NCBI RefSeq assembly: GCF_020524005.1
Contig: NZ_JAIVKK010000001.1
Coordinates: 186,001-250,000 of the forward strand
From: Microbulbifer aggregans
GTDB taxonomy: Bacteria; Pseudomonadota; Gammaproteobacteria; Pseudomonadales; Cellvibrionaceae
DNA: 64,000 nucleotides
Reading direction: 5' to 3'
Shown here: positions 8,201 through 17,558 of the stretch, in pieces
Position numbering within the stretch: the stretch's first letter is position 1
Layout: every line of letters starts with the position of its first letter
Program-made: the position numbers and the translations under genes
Notes under the pieces: model-generated
The model's input: the letters and a program-made list of their open reading frames with translations, nothing else
Databases searched by the model: none
Told to the model about the DNA's origin: nothing

Positions 8201-11122
8201 TCAGAGCTTCTCTTCGTGCAGGTCGAGCGCCAGCCCGGCTTCACGGCCCTGGCTGCCGGTTACCACTGCGGTGCTGGCTTTGTCCGCTTGCAGGTAGGTT
8301 TTGCCGACGCGTTGCAGGTCTTCCAGCGTGACTTCCGTAACCTTGCGGCGGAATGCCTGACGGACTTCATGGCTGCGACCATAAAGTGCGGAGTGGAAGG
8401 CCTTCTTGGCCTCGCCCGCGGGGGAGCCAGGTTTGTCCATGCCGCCGACAACGCCGAGGATGGCTTCTTCCACCTGCGACTCTTCGTGGTCGCTGCTCTG
8501 GAGCCAGTCGATGGAGTCATCGAAGTCCTTCAGCGTTTCCGCCATACGCGGATCGCGGTAAGAGTAGAAGCGGAATGCGCCGATATTCACATCGTGACTG
8601 GCGCCGCCGCCATACGCGCCGCCCTGCTCGCGAATAGTCCGGTGAAGGTAGCCGTTGCGCAGGAAGCCCCCGAGTACGGCCAGCGCCGGTGCGTCGGCGT
8701 GAGACATGGGCACGGTAGGGTAAGCCTTCGCGCAGAAGTTTACCTGGCTGTTGGCAACCCACAGATCCATCACCTTGTGCGCGCTGAAGGGCGATTCGGA
8801 TGCGGCTGTGGGAACATGGCCGGCATTTGCAAGCGGCTGCAGTGCCGAGGTAAATCCGTCGAGTTTGTCGTCTTCACCAATCAGCAGGAACTGGCGCTCC
8901 GCATTGGCAATTTTCTGGTGAATAGCCGCAAACTTGCCAGCCAGGACTTCCAGCCCTTCGTTGCTGTCGAGGGTGCGCACCAGGGCTTTAAGGTGGCGCA
9001 ACCCCTGCAAGCCACCGGATTCGTGTCCGTCAGCCGCTGCACGGTTGAAGCCGGCACTGGCGGCTGCCATCGCCAGTGCATGACCGCTGCCAACAACCGA
9101 CTGCTCACGGCGTGCCAGGGTTTGCAGCAGCAGCTCCTTGATGCGCGGGAGTTCGTCGAAGCGCACCTGCTCCATCGTTGCCTGCATCAGTTCGGTCAGT
9201 GCCGCCTGATTTGCCGCAAGGGCCTTGCCGGACAGGATAAAGTGGCCGGATTGGCTATCCAGGTTGTTGAGTTCGGTGCGGTGGCTGGTGAAACCGTGAA
9301 TCGAACCGGCCACGGCCGCCTGCCACTGCTGTACCTGCAGGTAGTCTTTGTCGCCCAGGCCCAGCTCGCACAGGGATTGACAGTAGTAAGGCACCAGCAG
9401 CTGCTCTTCGGCGGTGAATTCTGGCAGGGTGGTGATCAGTTGCTGATATACGAGACCATTGGTGCCAGCGCTGTAGCGCGTGGCTTTTTGCGAATGCTCG
9501 CCGCCAAGGTTTACTTCCTCGCCCTCGACTTTCGGTAGTTCAGGTGGGATGTCCTCTACACCGACTTTTGGCAGGATTGATTCATCGTCCTTGCGCTGCT
9601 GGCGATCCGCCAGTGCTTGTGCGGTCTGGACGATCTGCTGCTTTTCACCGTCCGTAAGCGCTGCCTTGATCCGGGCCAGGTGGGCCTTCTCTGCCTGCTC
9701 GCTACGGGCGGACAATTCGGTGTCCGGGGACATGATCAGGCGCACCCGGTGCTGATTTTCCAGCAGGAGGTTGCGCGCTGCGCCGGCGATGAATTCGGGA
9801 TCCTTGATCTGTTCGCGCAGTTTTTCCAGCGCGCTGTCAATATTCAGCAGGCCGATAGCGTCGCCGCGATGGGTGGCACCAGTCAGTGCAGTGAGGATCA
9901 GTTGCAGGCCGAAGGGGTAGCCGTCGCCACCGATCTCGCGCTGCTGAAGCTCCAGTTGGTGCAGGGCGGCGGCAACCTGTTCGTAGGGAACGCCATTTTC
10001 CGCTACGTCCTCCAGCACCTTGAGCACCTGCTGTTCCAGTTCGTCGGCACGCTCCCGCTCGCTGCCTTCAATACCGCATACGAATACCAGTTCGCGCTGG
10101 GAGTCGTCCAGGCCGCACAATGGCGAAGGTGATTGGCCGAGCTCGGTGGTTTCCAGCAGGTGCATCAGCGGTGAAGCACTGTTGTCGAGCAATACGCCGG
10201 ACAGGAGGTGTGCCGTCAGGGATTGTTCGAGATCGGTGACATCGCCCAGCAGCCAGCCAAGTACAATGTGGGTCTTCTCTTCCTGGGGTTCCTCGGATGG
10301 CAGCGGATATTTTTCTTCTACTCGCACCGGGGATAAATAGGTTTTTTCACGTCCGACAGCAATGGTTTTGTGCAGCTGGTCGAACTTGTGCAGGGCTTTC
10401 TCTTCGAACACCGCCTGGTGCTCAGCGGCGTCGATATCGCCGAACGTCATGAAAATAGCGTTGCTCGGGTGGTAATGCGTGCGATAGAAATTCACCAGTT
10501 GCTCGTAAGTGAGATCGGGAATGTCCGCGGGTTCGCCACCGGAGTTGTGGTGATAGGTAGTGGTGGGGAACAGGTACTTGCTCAAGGTCTGCCACAGGCG
10601 CGAGGTGACAGAGCTCATGGCGCCCTTCATCTCATTGAACACCACGCCCTTGAACACCAGTTCGCTGTCCGGGTTGCCGGGCTCGGCAAACTCCAGGCGG
10701 TGGCCTTCCTGGGCGAAATCCAGCGGATCCAGGCGCGCGAAGAAGACCGCGTCCAGGTAGACGTCCAGCAGGTTGTCGAAATCCTTGCGATTCTGGCTGG
10801 CGAAAGGGTATGCCGTCCAGTCTGAGCTGGTGAAGGCGTTCATGAAGGTGTTCAGGGAACGCCGGATCATCATAAAGAACGGATCACGCACCGGATACTT
10901 GTCGCTGCCGCAGAGCGCGGTATGCTCAAGAATATGCGCTACGCCGGTGGAGTCCTCCGGTACAGTGCGCAGGGCAACCAGAAAGACGTTCTCAGGGTTG
11001 TCGGCAGCAATGTGCAGGTGTTGTGCGCCGGTACGGCGGTGGCGGTATTCCTCTACCCGGACGCCAAGTGATTCAATTTCAGCACTGGTGATGGGTTCGA
11101 ACGCTGGATGTACGTTGCTCAA
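8201..11122 (-). CDS. M16 family zinc metalloprotease (presequence protease/insulinase-like)
   Basis: About 970 residues, the size of PreP-type M16C proteases built from four homologous domains. The inverted zinc motif HILEH (His63, Glu66, His67 from the chosen start) lies in TGVAHILEHTALCGSDKYP, with the distal Glu in the NEMKGAMSS region. I choose TTG at 11122 because GGAGC sits 6 bases upstream. An ATG at 11179 would add 19 residues rich in Pro and Arg with no recognisable signal. Such enzymes degrade unstructured peptides; location here is probably cytoplasmic. First gene of an operon with cmoA and cmoB. Confidence 0.9.
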   Translation of the reverse strand: MSNVHPAFEPITSAEIESLGVRVEEYRHRRTGAQHLHIAADNPENVFLVALRTVPEDSTGVAHILEHTALCGSDKYPVRDPFFMMIRRSLNTFMNAFTSSDWTAYPFASQNRKDFDNLLDVYLDAVFFARLDPLDFAQEGHRLEFAEPGNPDSELVFKGVVFNEMKGAMSSVTSRLWQTLSKYLFPTTTYHHNSGGEPADIPDLTYEQLVNFYRTHYHPSNAIFMTFGDIDAAEHQAVFEEKALHKFDQLHKTIAVGREKTYLSPVRVEEKYPLPSEEPQEEKTHIVLGWLLGDVTDLEQSLTAHLLSGVLLDNSASPLMHLLETTELGQSPSPLCGLDDSQRELVFVCGIEGSERERADELEQQVLKVLEDVAENGVPYEQVAAALHQLELQQREIGGDGYPFGLQLILTALTGATHRGDAIGLLNIDSALEKLREQIKDPEFIAGAARNLLLENQHRVRLIMSPDTELSARSEQAEKAHLARIKAALTDGEKQQIVQTAQALADRQQRKDDESILPKVGVEDIPPELPKVEGEEVNLGGEHSQKATRYSAGTNGLVYQQLITTLPEFTAEEQLLVPYYCQSLCELGLGDKDYLQVQQWQAAVAGSIHGFTSHRTELNNLDSQSGHFILSGKALAANQAALTELMQATMEQVRFDELPRIKELLLQTLARREQSVVGSGHALAMAAASAGFNRAAADGHESGGLQGLRHLKALVRTLDSNEGLEVLAGKFAAIHQKIANAERQFLLIGEDDKLDGFTSALQPLANAGHVPTAASESPFSAHKVMDLWVANSQVNFCAKAYPTVPMSHADAPALAVLGGFLRNGYLHRTIREQGGAYGGGASHDVNIGAFRFYSYRDPRMAETLKDFDDSIDWLQSSDHEESQVEEAILGVVGGMDKPGSPAGEAKKAFHSALYGRSHEVRQAFRRKVTEVTLEDLQRVGKTYLQADKASTAVVTGSQGREAGLALDLHEEKL

Positions 11123-11402
11123 AAGACAGCTCCAATCAATCGGTTGCGGTCGCCTCGGCTCTTTAGGCGCCAGTTGCATTCAGCAGGGCGCGGCGGCCGG
11201 GCAAATTCGGCGGCCATTTTAGCGCTCTGGGGCTACGAAAAGACAGGGTTGACAGGAGAGTGTTGACACTTGCGCCACTGGTGCGACACTTGTCGCGCCC
11301 GCGCCGGGTAAATCTTGTGCCACCGCCTTATTCAAAGTGTTCGCGGCCACAGAATCGCCATATAAATTTCCGCATTAAATGTAGACGAACGGGGGAACCG
11401 CG

Positions 11403-12116
11403 TTGACCTGGATGGATATTGCTAGTTTGGTTGGCTTTTGCCTTGCTTGGGCAGGCTACACCGTATTTGCCCGCAAGAAGGCGAAAACGGCCTGGTGCCT
11501 TGCTTCGTCCATGCAGTGGTACCGGGTCGAGTGGATGCTGCGGATGCTGGAGCGGGATATGCGTATGCCGGATGCCGCAATCCTCAGCAATCTTGAGCGC
11601 GTGATTGGTTTCTTTGCCTCCACCAGCATCCTGATTCTGGCGGGTCTGGTTACCGTGTTGTCATCCAATACGGCCGCGGTCGAGGTGCTCAGTAGCCTGC
11701 CGTTCTCGCAGACCACTACCGTTGCCCAGTTTGAGATGAAAGTGTTGGTGCTGATCCTGATCTTTATCTTTGCCTTTTTTAACTTCACCTGGTCCCTGCG
11801 CCAGTATTCGTTTGCAAACGTGCTCTTGGGTGCCGCGCCGGCCGTGGATGAAGAAGAGGTAACCCGAGAGGACCGTCGCCGCTACGCGATCAGTGCGGCA
11901 AAGGTGATCGATCAGGCCGGGCACAGCTACAACTACGGGTTGCGCTCGTTTTATTTTGCCATGGCGGTGATGGGGTGGTTCCTGCACCCGGTTCTGTTTG
12001 CCCTGGGTTATCTGCTGGTGATCTGGGTACTGTATATGCGGGAATTCCGCTCCCGTACGCTGCAGGTAATTCTCGCGGCAGAGGGGCGCTCTCTGGATCA
12101 GAAGCGGGACAAGTAA
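11403..12116 (+). CDS. DUF599 family integral membrane protein
   Basis: A 237-residue membrane protein starting with TTG at 11403, backed by GGGGGAA 5 bases upstream; the ATG three codons later is the alternative. Four hydrophobic stretches are visible: about 5-23, 67-87, 113-135 and 190-222. The MQWYRVEWMLRML and RDRRRYAISAAKVIDQAGHSYNYGLRSFYF-type region, with the conserved NYG-R-YF pattern, is characteristic of DUF599. No function is established for the family. It starts an operon: the next gene begins right after its stop codon. Confidence 0.85.
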   Translation: MTWMDIASLVGFCLAWAGYTVFARKKAKTAWCLASSMQWYRVEWMLRMLERDMRMPDAAILSNLERVIGFFASTSILILAGLVTVLSSNTAAVEVLSSLPFSQTTTVAQFEMKVLVLILIFIFAFFNFTWSLRQYSFANVLLGAAPAVDEEEVTREDRRRYAISAAKVIDQAGHSYNYGLRSFYFAMAVMGWFLHPVLFALGYLLVIWVLYMREFRSRTLQVILAAEGRSLDQKRDK

Positions 12117-12416
12117 ATGGACACCGAGGCCATATGCCGCGCATTCGATGCGCTGGGTGACGAAAAGGGCTGGCAAGCGCTGCATACACCAAAGAACCTC
12201 GCGATGGCCCTTGGGGTTGAGGTGGCGGAGTTGCACCGGCATTTCCAGTGGCGCAGCGATGGCGAAATTCGCACGCTGATGGATTCAGGAGAGGGGGCGC
12301 AGGTGGCGGCAGAGCTGGCCGATGTGCAGATGTACCTGATCAAGCTGGCGGCGGCGCTGGGCGTAGACCTGGAGCTGGCTGTGCAGGAAAAAATACGGGA
12401 AAACAGCCGTCGATGA
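12117..12416 (+). CDS. MazG-like nucleotide pyrophosphohydrolase (RS21-C6/dCTPase type)
   Basis: A 99-residue all-alpha protein whose ATG immediately follows the upstream stop codon. It shows the metal-binding acidic pattern of the family: a first helix with VEVAELHRHFQW (E-x-x-E) and a second with AELADVQMYLIKLA (E-x-x-D). Members of the MazG-like/RS21-C6 group hydrolyse NTPs or modified dNTPs (often dCTP analogues) to the monophosphate as house-cleaning enzymes. Its stop overlaps the cmoM start (ATGA), so translation of the two is likely coupled. Confidence 0.85.
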   Translation: MDTEAICRAFDALGDEKGWQALHTPKNLAMALGVEVAELHRHFQWRSDGEIRTLMDSGEGAQVAAELADVQMYLIKLAAALGVDLELAVQEKIRENSRR

Positions 12417-13189
12417 GTGATCGGAATTTCGACGACCTGGCCCACCGCTTTAAGAAACGGATCTATGGCGGCCTGAAAGGGGATATACGCCTGGCGGTAT
12501 TGAACCGGGACCTGATGCCGTTACTGCAAGACTGTGATGGCGAACTTACTGTGGTGGATGCCGGTGGTGGCCAGGGCCAGTTCGCGCTCGATCTTGCCGA
12601 AGCGGGGCATCGGGTCTGGATAGCGGATATTTCCGCGTCGATGCTGGAATTGGCCCGGGAGCAGGTGGCCGCCCGACAACTGGAGCCTCGGGTTACCTTG
12701 TTGCAGCAGTCACTGCAGACGCTCGCTGCCGATACGTCGGTTCCACGGGCGGACCTGCTGCTTTGTCACGCTGTACTGGAATGGCTCGAACAGCCCGCGG
12801 CCGCCGTCCAGCACCTGGCTGAAAGTGTCCGCCCGGGCGGTTATCTTTCGCTGACTTTTTACAATCGCCGCGCATTGGAGTTCCGGTTGCTTCAGCGTGG
12901 CAGTTTGCGCCAGCTTGATCGCAATAAGGACTCCGGCTTATGGGGCGGGCACCCCGGTAGCCTGACGCCGCAGAACCCTCTATTGCCTGAGGAGGTTATG
13001 GATTGGGTGGCCCAGTCGGGGATGTCGATTATTGCCCATAGCGGCATCCGCTGCTTTCACGACTTTATGACGCCGGAGATGCGCGACAAATTGCCGCCTG
13101 CGGCCATTGTCGAAAAGGAGCTGGAGTACTCTCGCATTGACCCTTACCGCCAGTTGGCGCGCTACGTACACCTATTAGTGCGGAAATAA
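12413..13189 (+). CDS. cmoM: tRNA 5-carboxymethoxyuridine methyltransferase CmoM
   Basis: The ATG at 12413 overlaps the preceding stop and starts MSDRNFDDLAHRFKKRIYG, a typical CmoM N terminus; the longer frame from 12248 is a shadow of the upstream gene. The 258-residue protein has SAM motif I VVDAGGGQGQFALDLA, an acidic strand-2 end IADISASML, and the CHAVLEWL segment. CmoM methylates the carboxyl group of cmo5U34 in certain tRNAs to give mcmo5U. With cmoA and cmoB 4-6 kb upstream on the other strand, the whole late part of the pathway is local. Confidence 0.92.
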   Translation: MSDRNFDDLAHRFKKRIYGGLKGDIRLAVLNRDLMPLLQDCDGELTVVDAGGGQGQFALDLAEAGHRVWIADISASMLELAREQVAARQLEPRVTLLQQSLQTLAADTSVPRADLLLCHAVLEWLEQPAAAVQHLAESVRPGGYLSLTFYNRRALEFRLLQRGSLRQLDRNKDSGLWGGHPGSLTPQNPLLPEEVMDWVAQSGMSIIAHSGIRCFHDFMTPEMRDKLPPAAIVEKELEYSRIDPYRQLARYVHLLVRK

Positions 13190-13199
13190 GCGTCCGGTC

Positions 13200-13721
13200 T
13201 TAATCTGAAAGCCGTTTCAAAAGCAGTTCTTTTGCCGCGTTGATACGCGAAGCCAGGTAATCATTGCCGCCGCGGTCCGGGTGAAACTTCTGGATCAGCT
13301 TGCGATGTGCACCGATGATCTCGTCGCGGCTGGCATTGGCCGATACGCTCAAAATCTGCCGGGCTTCCTCCACAGTCAGGTGTGGTTGGTGGGGCGGTGT
13401 TTGCCGTTTGCTTTCCTGCTGTCCGGATTGCTGCTTCTGCTGCCTGGCCTGCGCGCGCTTGGCTATAAGGGGAGCAATCCAGGGAAGGTGATGGCCGAAC
13501 AGGCGCCAGGCCCGGTTGAGAAGTGGCAGTACCACGGCAATTGCTGCGCCCACCCAGTGCAGTCGGCCGCTGATGGCCAGAACTACAGCGGCCAGTGCCA
13601 GAGCGATCAGTGTCCACTGCAGAATCAGTTTTCGACGCTGAGTCGGTGGGGTGGATTTGAATTTTTGCAGTGCCAGCCAGGCAAATATACCGACCGCAAC
13701 CAGCAGAATAAGGCGACCCAA
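13200..13721 (-). CDS. Membrane-anchored J-domain protein
   Basis: A 173-residue protein starting with TTG at 13721, with GGAAG 6 bases upstream. The N-terminal half has membrane segments (residues 3-17 and about 32-65), then a basic Gln-rich linker (about 90-112). A C-terminal J domain follows, with HPD at 147-149 inside LIQKFHPDRGGN. This layout (membrane anchor then C-terminal J domain) resembles Tim14/DNAJC19-type proteins; such J proteins stimulate a DnaK-type chaperone at the inner membrane. The particular client is unknown. Converges with cmoM. Confidence 0.88.
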   Translation of the reverse strand: MGRLILLVAVGIFAWLALQKFKSTPPTQRRKLILQWTLIALALAAVVLAISGRLHWVGAAIAVVLPLLNRAWRLFGHHLPWIAPLIAKRAQARQQKQQSGQQESKRQTPPHQPHLTVEEARQILSVSANASRDEIIGAHRKLIQKFHPDRGGNDYLASRINAAKELLLKRLSD

Positions 13722-13766
13722 GTGCGCTTCCTCTCAACCGGGAAAATATCTCAGGCCGCAAGCGTA

Positions 13767-15032
13767 TCAGATGTCGACACGAAAGCCGACGGCGGTGAAA
13801 TTGCCGACTACAGGTGCGGCGACGTCGTTACTGCTGTCGAAGGCATTTTCGAAATAGAGTTTCACGCGATCATTCCACCGGTACTGGGCCCCGAGGTAGA
13901 TCTGCTTTAGGCGGAATTCATTTTCCCGGATCAATGCGCGATCAAACTCGTTGTCGTCCGATCTCAGCAGGTTGTGGCCGCCATAAATCGAGTAACAGTT
14001 ATTGGCGCCCCAGGTGTAGCTGATAAATGACTCCGACCCTTTGGCGTCGAAGAAGTTGGTTATTCCCTCCACGGAGCCCGCCGGGGCCAATTCATTGTTC
14101 TGCGACCGATCCAGGACCAGGGCGGCGTACCAGCCTTTTTCGTAGGCGCCCTCGCCGTAATACACACCGAAAGCGGCAGTCCAGTCGTTGCTGTCTGCAT
14201 CAAATACAAAGTCGTTGGAGATCACTAACGGTTCGCCATTCAGGGCCGTGTTGAGGACAATGCCGTTGTTACTGGCGATATCCATTTGTACGCGGTTGTA
14301 GGACACCCCCAGGAATAAGCCCTTGCCAATGTTGGCGCGATACACTGCAGAAAAGCCCTGGCTTTGACCGTATTCACAATCCCCGGGTGGACATACGAGT
14401 AGGGTATTGGGGCCGGCGACATCCTCTACAGAAATATTCAGATCGGCTACGTGGTTGGCATACTGGAGGCCTACCTGGAATTCGCCGGCGTCAAACTTCC
14501 AGGCTTTACGCCAGGTAATGGCGCTGTCCGCACGGCCGGTCCCGGAAACACCGCCGTCGGTCCCCAGCGCGTAAGTACCGCTGGCAAGGCCGCCGGATAC
14601 GTTGTACCAGTCCGTGATATAGGTAACGTCGTAATAGACACTCCATTGCTTACCTATTACGAAGTCACCCCATTTGGGGTGTTTGGCAAACGCATGGCCC
14701 TGCCTTAAATAAAGTGATTCGCCCCGATCGCCCGGTGCCGCCTGCTGGTCACCCTGAATAATCAGGTTTTGTGCGGACGATATGGCGTTGATACCCCATT
14801 CCAGATTGAACCCGGTGTCCCATTTATCGTACGCGGGGACATTGAGGCCGATACGGATACGTGAGGCGCCGTTCTGCATTTGGGTGGCGCCCATGGTATT
14901 GACCATGTGCGCGGTGAAATAGCCCTCCATATAGAGGGTGACCTCATTGGATTGATAGATGGGAAGCGCCTGAACGGCAGTTGCGGCTAGGCAGGGTAAG
15001 GGTACTAATGCTTTTAGGATTTTTGAGTTCAT
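13767..15032 (-). CDS. Outer-membrane porin
   Basis: The start at 15032 (AGAAGAG upstream) gives a signal peptide MNSKILKALVPLPCLAATAVQA, cleaved near residue 22. The remaining 400 residues alternate polar and aromatic residues as in 16-strand general porins. Features include an N-terminal VTLYMEGYF strand, many Y/W-x-x-G turns and a C-terminal strand ending NFTAVGFRVDI. Two cysteines in the middle (LLVCPPGDCEYG) may form a loop disulfide. Substrate cannot be inferred. Monocistronic by position, with a roughly 180-base gap to the divergent methyltransferase gene. Confidence 0.88.
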   Translation of the reverse strand: MNSKILKALVPLPCLAATAVQALPIYQSNEVTLYMEGYFTAHMVNTMGATQMQNGASRIRIGLNVPAYDKWDTGFNLEWGINAISSAQNLIIQGDQQAAPGDRGESLYLRQGHAFAKHPKWGDFVIGKQWSVYYDVTYITDWYNVSGGLASGTYALGTDGGVSGTGRADSAITWRKAWKFDAGEFQVGLQYANHVADLNISVEDVAGPNTLLVCPPGDCEYGQSQGFSAVYRANIGKGLFLGVSYNRVQMDIASNNGIVLNTALNGEPLVISNDFVFDADSNDWTAAFGVYYGEGAYEKGWYAALVLDRSQNNELAPAGSVEGITNFFDAKGSESFISYTWGANNCYSIYGGHNLLRSDDNEFDRALIRENEFRLKQIYLGAQYRWNDRVKLYFENAFDSSNDVAAPVVGNFTAVGFRVDI

Positions 15033-15228
15033 CGCCACTCTTCTCGATCGGTAATGCAGTGGGCTGATGCCCGCTGACACTGCACCTCAAGAGCAAAAGT
15101 AGTCCAGTTGGCTGAAGTCACTATGGAGAAGCGGTACACTTCAAAGAATTGGCAGTATTTGTGCTGTTTTTGACGGATACACTGCAATCATTGATGTTCC
15201 TGTTAATCACTGAATGGAGGTTTCAGCT

Positions 15229-15849
15229 TTGGCAGATGCCGGTTCACTCAGTCGTACGATGTTTGGCCTGACAATTCGTAAAAATGCTCATCCCGATATG
15301 CGCAAACTCCGGCGCGAAGCAGGGGATGCAAGCCTGCACGGGAACAAGTTCTGGAAAAGTTCCTGTCTCACCATGGATTACCTGAAAAAGCACCCATTGC
15401 CGCCCGCTGCACGGGTATTGGATCTGGGGTGTGGCTGGGGGCTCGGTGGCATTTTTTGTGCAAAGCAGTTTGACGCCAAAGTGACTTCGTTGGACGCAGA
15501 TCCCAGCGTATTCCCTTTCGCCGAATACCATGCAGAGCTCAACGATGTCGAAATCCAAACCTGGCGATGCCGTTATGAACGGGTTACAGAGCAGGACCTG
15601 GCGGGTTTCGACGCCGTGATCGGAACAGATATCTGTTTCTGGGACAAGCTTGAAAGCCCACTCTACAATCTCACCCGTCGGGCCATGCGGGCCGGGGTAG
15701 GACGAGTACTGTTGGTAGACCCCGGGCGCCCGCCGTTCCGCCGGCTCGCCGAGCGCGCGCAGGAAAAGCTCGACGCCGATTATCGGGAGTGGCAGACTCA
15801 GCGCCCCCTGAAGGCAGCCGGCTGCATCATGCGGGTAGAACCGTCGTAA
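15229..15849 (+). CDS. Class I SAM-dependent methyltransferase (METTL21/nicotinamide-methyltransferase-like)
   Basis: SAM motif I is RVLDLGCGWGLGGIFCA and strand 2 ends LDADPSVF; a later GTDICFWD segment sits where the D/E-F-W/Y motif of lysine methyltransferases occurs. I place the start at TTG 15229, because GGAGG (15216-15220) lies 8 bases before it. The in-frame ATG at 15214 precedes that ribosome binding site and would leave itself without one. The protein is then 206 residues. The family methylates protein lysines or small molecules; the substrate here is unknown. msrA follows 39 bases later. Confidence 0.8.
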   Translation: MADAGSLSRTMFGLTIRKNAHPDMRKLRREAGDASLHGNKFWKSSCLTMDYLKKHPLPPAARVLDLGCGWGLGGIFCAKQFDAKVTSLDADPSVFPFAEYHAELNDVEIQTWRCRYERVTEQDLAGFDAVIGTDICFWDKLESPLYNLTRRAMRAGVGRVLLVDPGRPPFRRLAERAQEKLDADYREWQTQRPLKAAGCIMRVEPS

Positions 15850-15888
15850 TCACTGGCAGCCGCTTGGCAATATTTGAGGTATTCCCCT

Positions 15889-16518
15889 ATGCAATTTGAT
15901 AAATCCCAGCTCCCAGCTGCAGACCAGGCCTTGTCGGGACGCCCAGAGCCGATGCCGGTAAGCGGTCAGCATTTTGTCAGTGGCCATACCATGGTGGCGC
16001 CTTTCCCTGCAGGGATGGAGCAGGCCATATTCGGCATGGGATGCTTCTGGGGCGCGGAACGACTGTTCTGGGAGATTGACGGTGTGTACAGCACCGCGGT
16101 GGGCTATGCCGGTGGCATTACCCCCAATCCGAACTACCGCGAGGTTTGCACCGGTGGTACTGGCCATGCGGAAGTCGTGCTGGTGGTTTTTGACCCGGCC
16201 AAGGTCAGTTATGGCGAATTGCTGCGACGTTTCTGGGAAGAGCATGATCCGACCCAGGGGATGCGTCAGGGCAATGATCTGGGTACCCAATACCGCTCCT
16301 GTATCTACTGCTACGGCGAAGAGCAGGTGGCGGAAGCGAAGGCGACAGAAGCAAGCTTCCAGCAGGCCCTGGCGGATAAGGGGATGGGCGCAATTACCAC
16401 TGAAATCGCGCCCGCACCGACCTTCTATTACGCGGAAGAGGATCACCAGCAGTATTTGGCCAAGAACCCCGATGGTTACTGCGGACTTGCGGGTACCGGG
16501 GCTTGCCTGCTGCGTTAA
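15889..16518 (+). CDS. msrA: Peptide methionine-(S)-sulfoxide reductase
   Basis: A 209-residue MsrA with the catalytic motif GCFWG, nucleophilic Cys52, and the family patterns [19 protein letters not shown] and YRSCIYC. The CxxC-like cysteines YRSCIYC and the C-terminal [10 protein letters not shown] could serve as resolving cysteines. ATG 15889 is preferred to the upstream TTG 15874 because GAGG lies 9 bases before it. It repairs methionine-S-sulfoxide in proteins using thioredoxin. It probably shares a transcript with the preceding methyltransferase gene. Confidence 0.95.
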   Translation: MQFDKSQLPAADQALSGRPEPMPVSGQHFVSGHTMVAPFPAGMEQAIFGMGCFWGAERLFWEIDGVYSTAVGYAGGITPNPNYREVCTGGTGHAEVVLVVFDPAKVSYGELLRRFWEEHDPTQGMRQGNDLGTQYRSCIYCYGEEQVAEAKATEASFQQALADKGMGAITTEIAPAPTFYYAEEDHQQYLAKNPDGYCGLAGTGACLLR

Positions 16519-16544
16519 CTCGTTGGGTTAAGTGGGTGATGTGG

Positions 16545-17390
16545 TCAGGTTTGCTCGGATGCTTTGCGCGGGTGAAGTATTCGGGCGCACCAGTCGCTCC
16601 AGCTGCCGGGATATAGATGCGCACTGCGGCCCACTTGTGCCAGCGAGAAGAGATTGACACACGCAGTGACTCCAGACCCGCAATAGCAGACGATGTCATC
16701 ATCGGCGGGGATGTTCTGCCAGTGCTCGCGGAGCTCCGCATCCGAGCGCAGGTAACCCCGTTCATCTGTTACCGCCTGCCAGGGCATATTGACTGCAGTG
16801 GGGATATGCCCAGCGATCGGATCGAGAGGCTCTTCATGCCCGAGGAACCTTTTCGGATCCCGTGCATCGACCAGTTGCCACGGTGGATTACCCAGGTGCG
16901 GGTAGATGTCGTCGTGATTCAGCAGTTCGTCGGTTCTCGCGCAGGCATTGAAATCTCCCACAGCTCCTTGCTTTGCCGGTCCGCTTTCCTGCGGCATACC
17001 GGCTTCTTTCCAGGCGCTGAAGCCGCCGTTCAAAATGGCCACCCGTTCGTGCCCGAAATGGCGTAGTAGCCACCAGGCCCGGGCGGCAAACGCGAAGCGC
17101 TGGTCGTCATATACCACAACCTGACTATCGGCGCTGATGCCGGCAGAGCGGGCAAATTCGGCAAATTGTGTGGCGGAAGGGAGTGGATGACGCCCGCCCA
17201 GGCGTGCGCATGGACCTGCGAGGTCGCGATGCAGGCTGGCGTAGCGGGCTCCGGGAATATGATTTTCCAGGAACGCCTGTTCGCCGGCTTCATGCTCCGC
17301 GAGATTGTACCGGCAATCGAGAATTACCAGTGCTGGGTTACCAGTGTGCTCCGCGAGTTCGGAGACTTCGATGATGCCCTGAAAGTTCAT
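16545..17390 (-). CDS. sseA: Sulfurtransferase (3-mercaptopyruvate type, two rhodanese domains)
   Basis: A 281-residue tandem-rhodanese protein. The N-terminal domain is inactive (no Cys in its loop). The C-terminal domain carries the active-site loop CGSGVTA with persulfide-forming Cys237. This loop sequence is that of 3-mercaptopyruvate sulfurtransferases (thiosulfate sulfurtransferases have CRKGVTA). It transfers sulfur from 3-mercaptopyruvate to thiol acceptors or cyanide. The DDQR and HIPGARYASLHRDLAGP motifs are family-typical. It ends 27 bases from the convergent msrA. The symbol is by family resemblance. Confidence 0.88.
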   Translation of the reverse strand: MNFQGIIEVSELAEHTGNPALVILDCRYNLAEHEAGEQAFLENHIPGARYASLHRDLAGPCARLGGRHPLPSATQFAEFARSAGISADSQVVVYDDQRFAFAARAWWLLRHFGHERVAILNGGFSAWKEAGMPQESGPAKQGAVGDFNACARTDELLNHDDIYPHLGNPPWQLVDARDPKRFLGHEEPLDPIAGHIPTAVNMPWQAVTDERGYLRSDAELREHWQNIPADDDIVCYCGSGVTACVNLFSLAQVGRSAHLYPGSWSDWCARILHPRKASEQT

Positions 17391-17483
17391 AGCAACTTCT
17401 TTTTATAGTCGTTATGAACAGCACGTTAAGCCGCCAAAATGGTTTTGTCCAGCCTCTGAAGGTGAAACTTTTTGCCAGCGAAT

Positions 17484-17510
17484 CGGGTTGCAGAATTCCT
17501 CGGCAACCCG
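17484..17510. terminator. Weak hairpin between two minus-strand genes
   Basis: CGGGTTGC and GCAACCCG pair over an 11-base loop between the alpha/beta hydrolase and the sulfurtransferase genes. There is no T run on the minus strand, so a terminator role is uncertain. Confidence 0.3.
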
Positions 17511-17558
17511 GCTAAATTCTCACCGAAAATCTTGCCCGAACCTCTCAATGACTTTCTC

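Noticed and set aside
8216..9538. 440-codon plus-strand open frame
   Set aside because: Antisense to the M16 protease gene and without recognisable domains.
11248..11290. Repeated TTGACA and GACACTTG motifs before the DUF599 gene
   Set aside because: Suggestive of tandem promoters or an operator but no matching -10 boxes at proper spacing were found.
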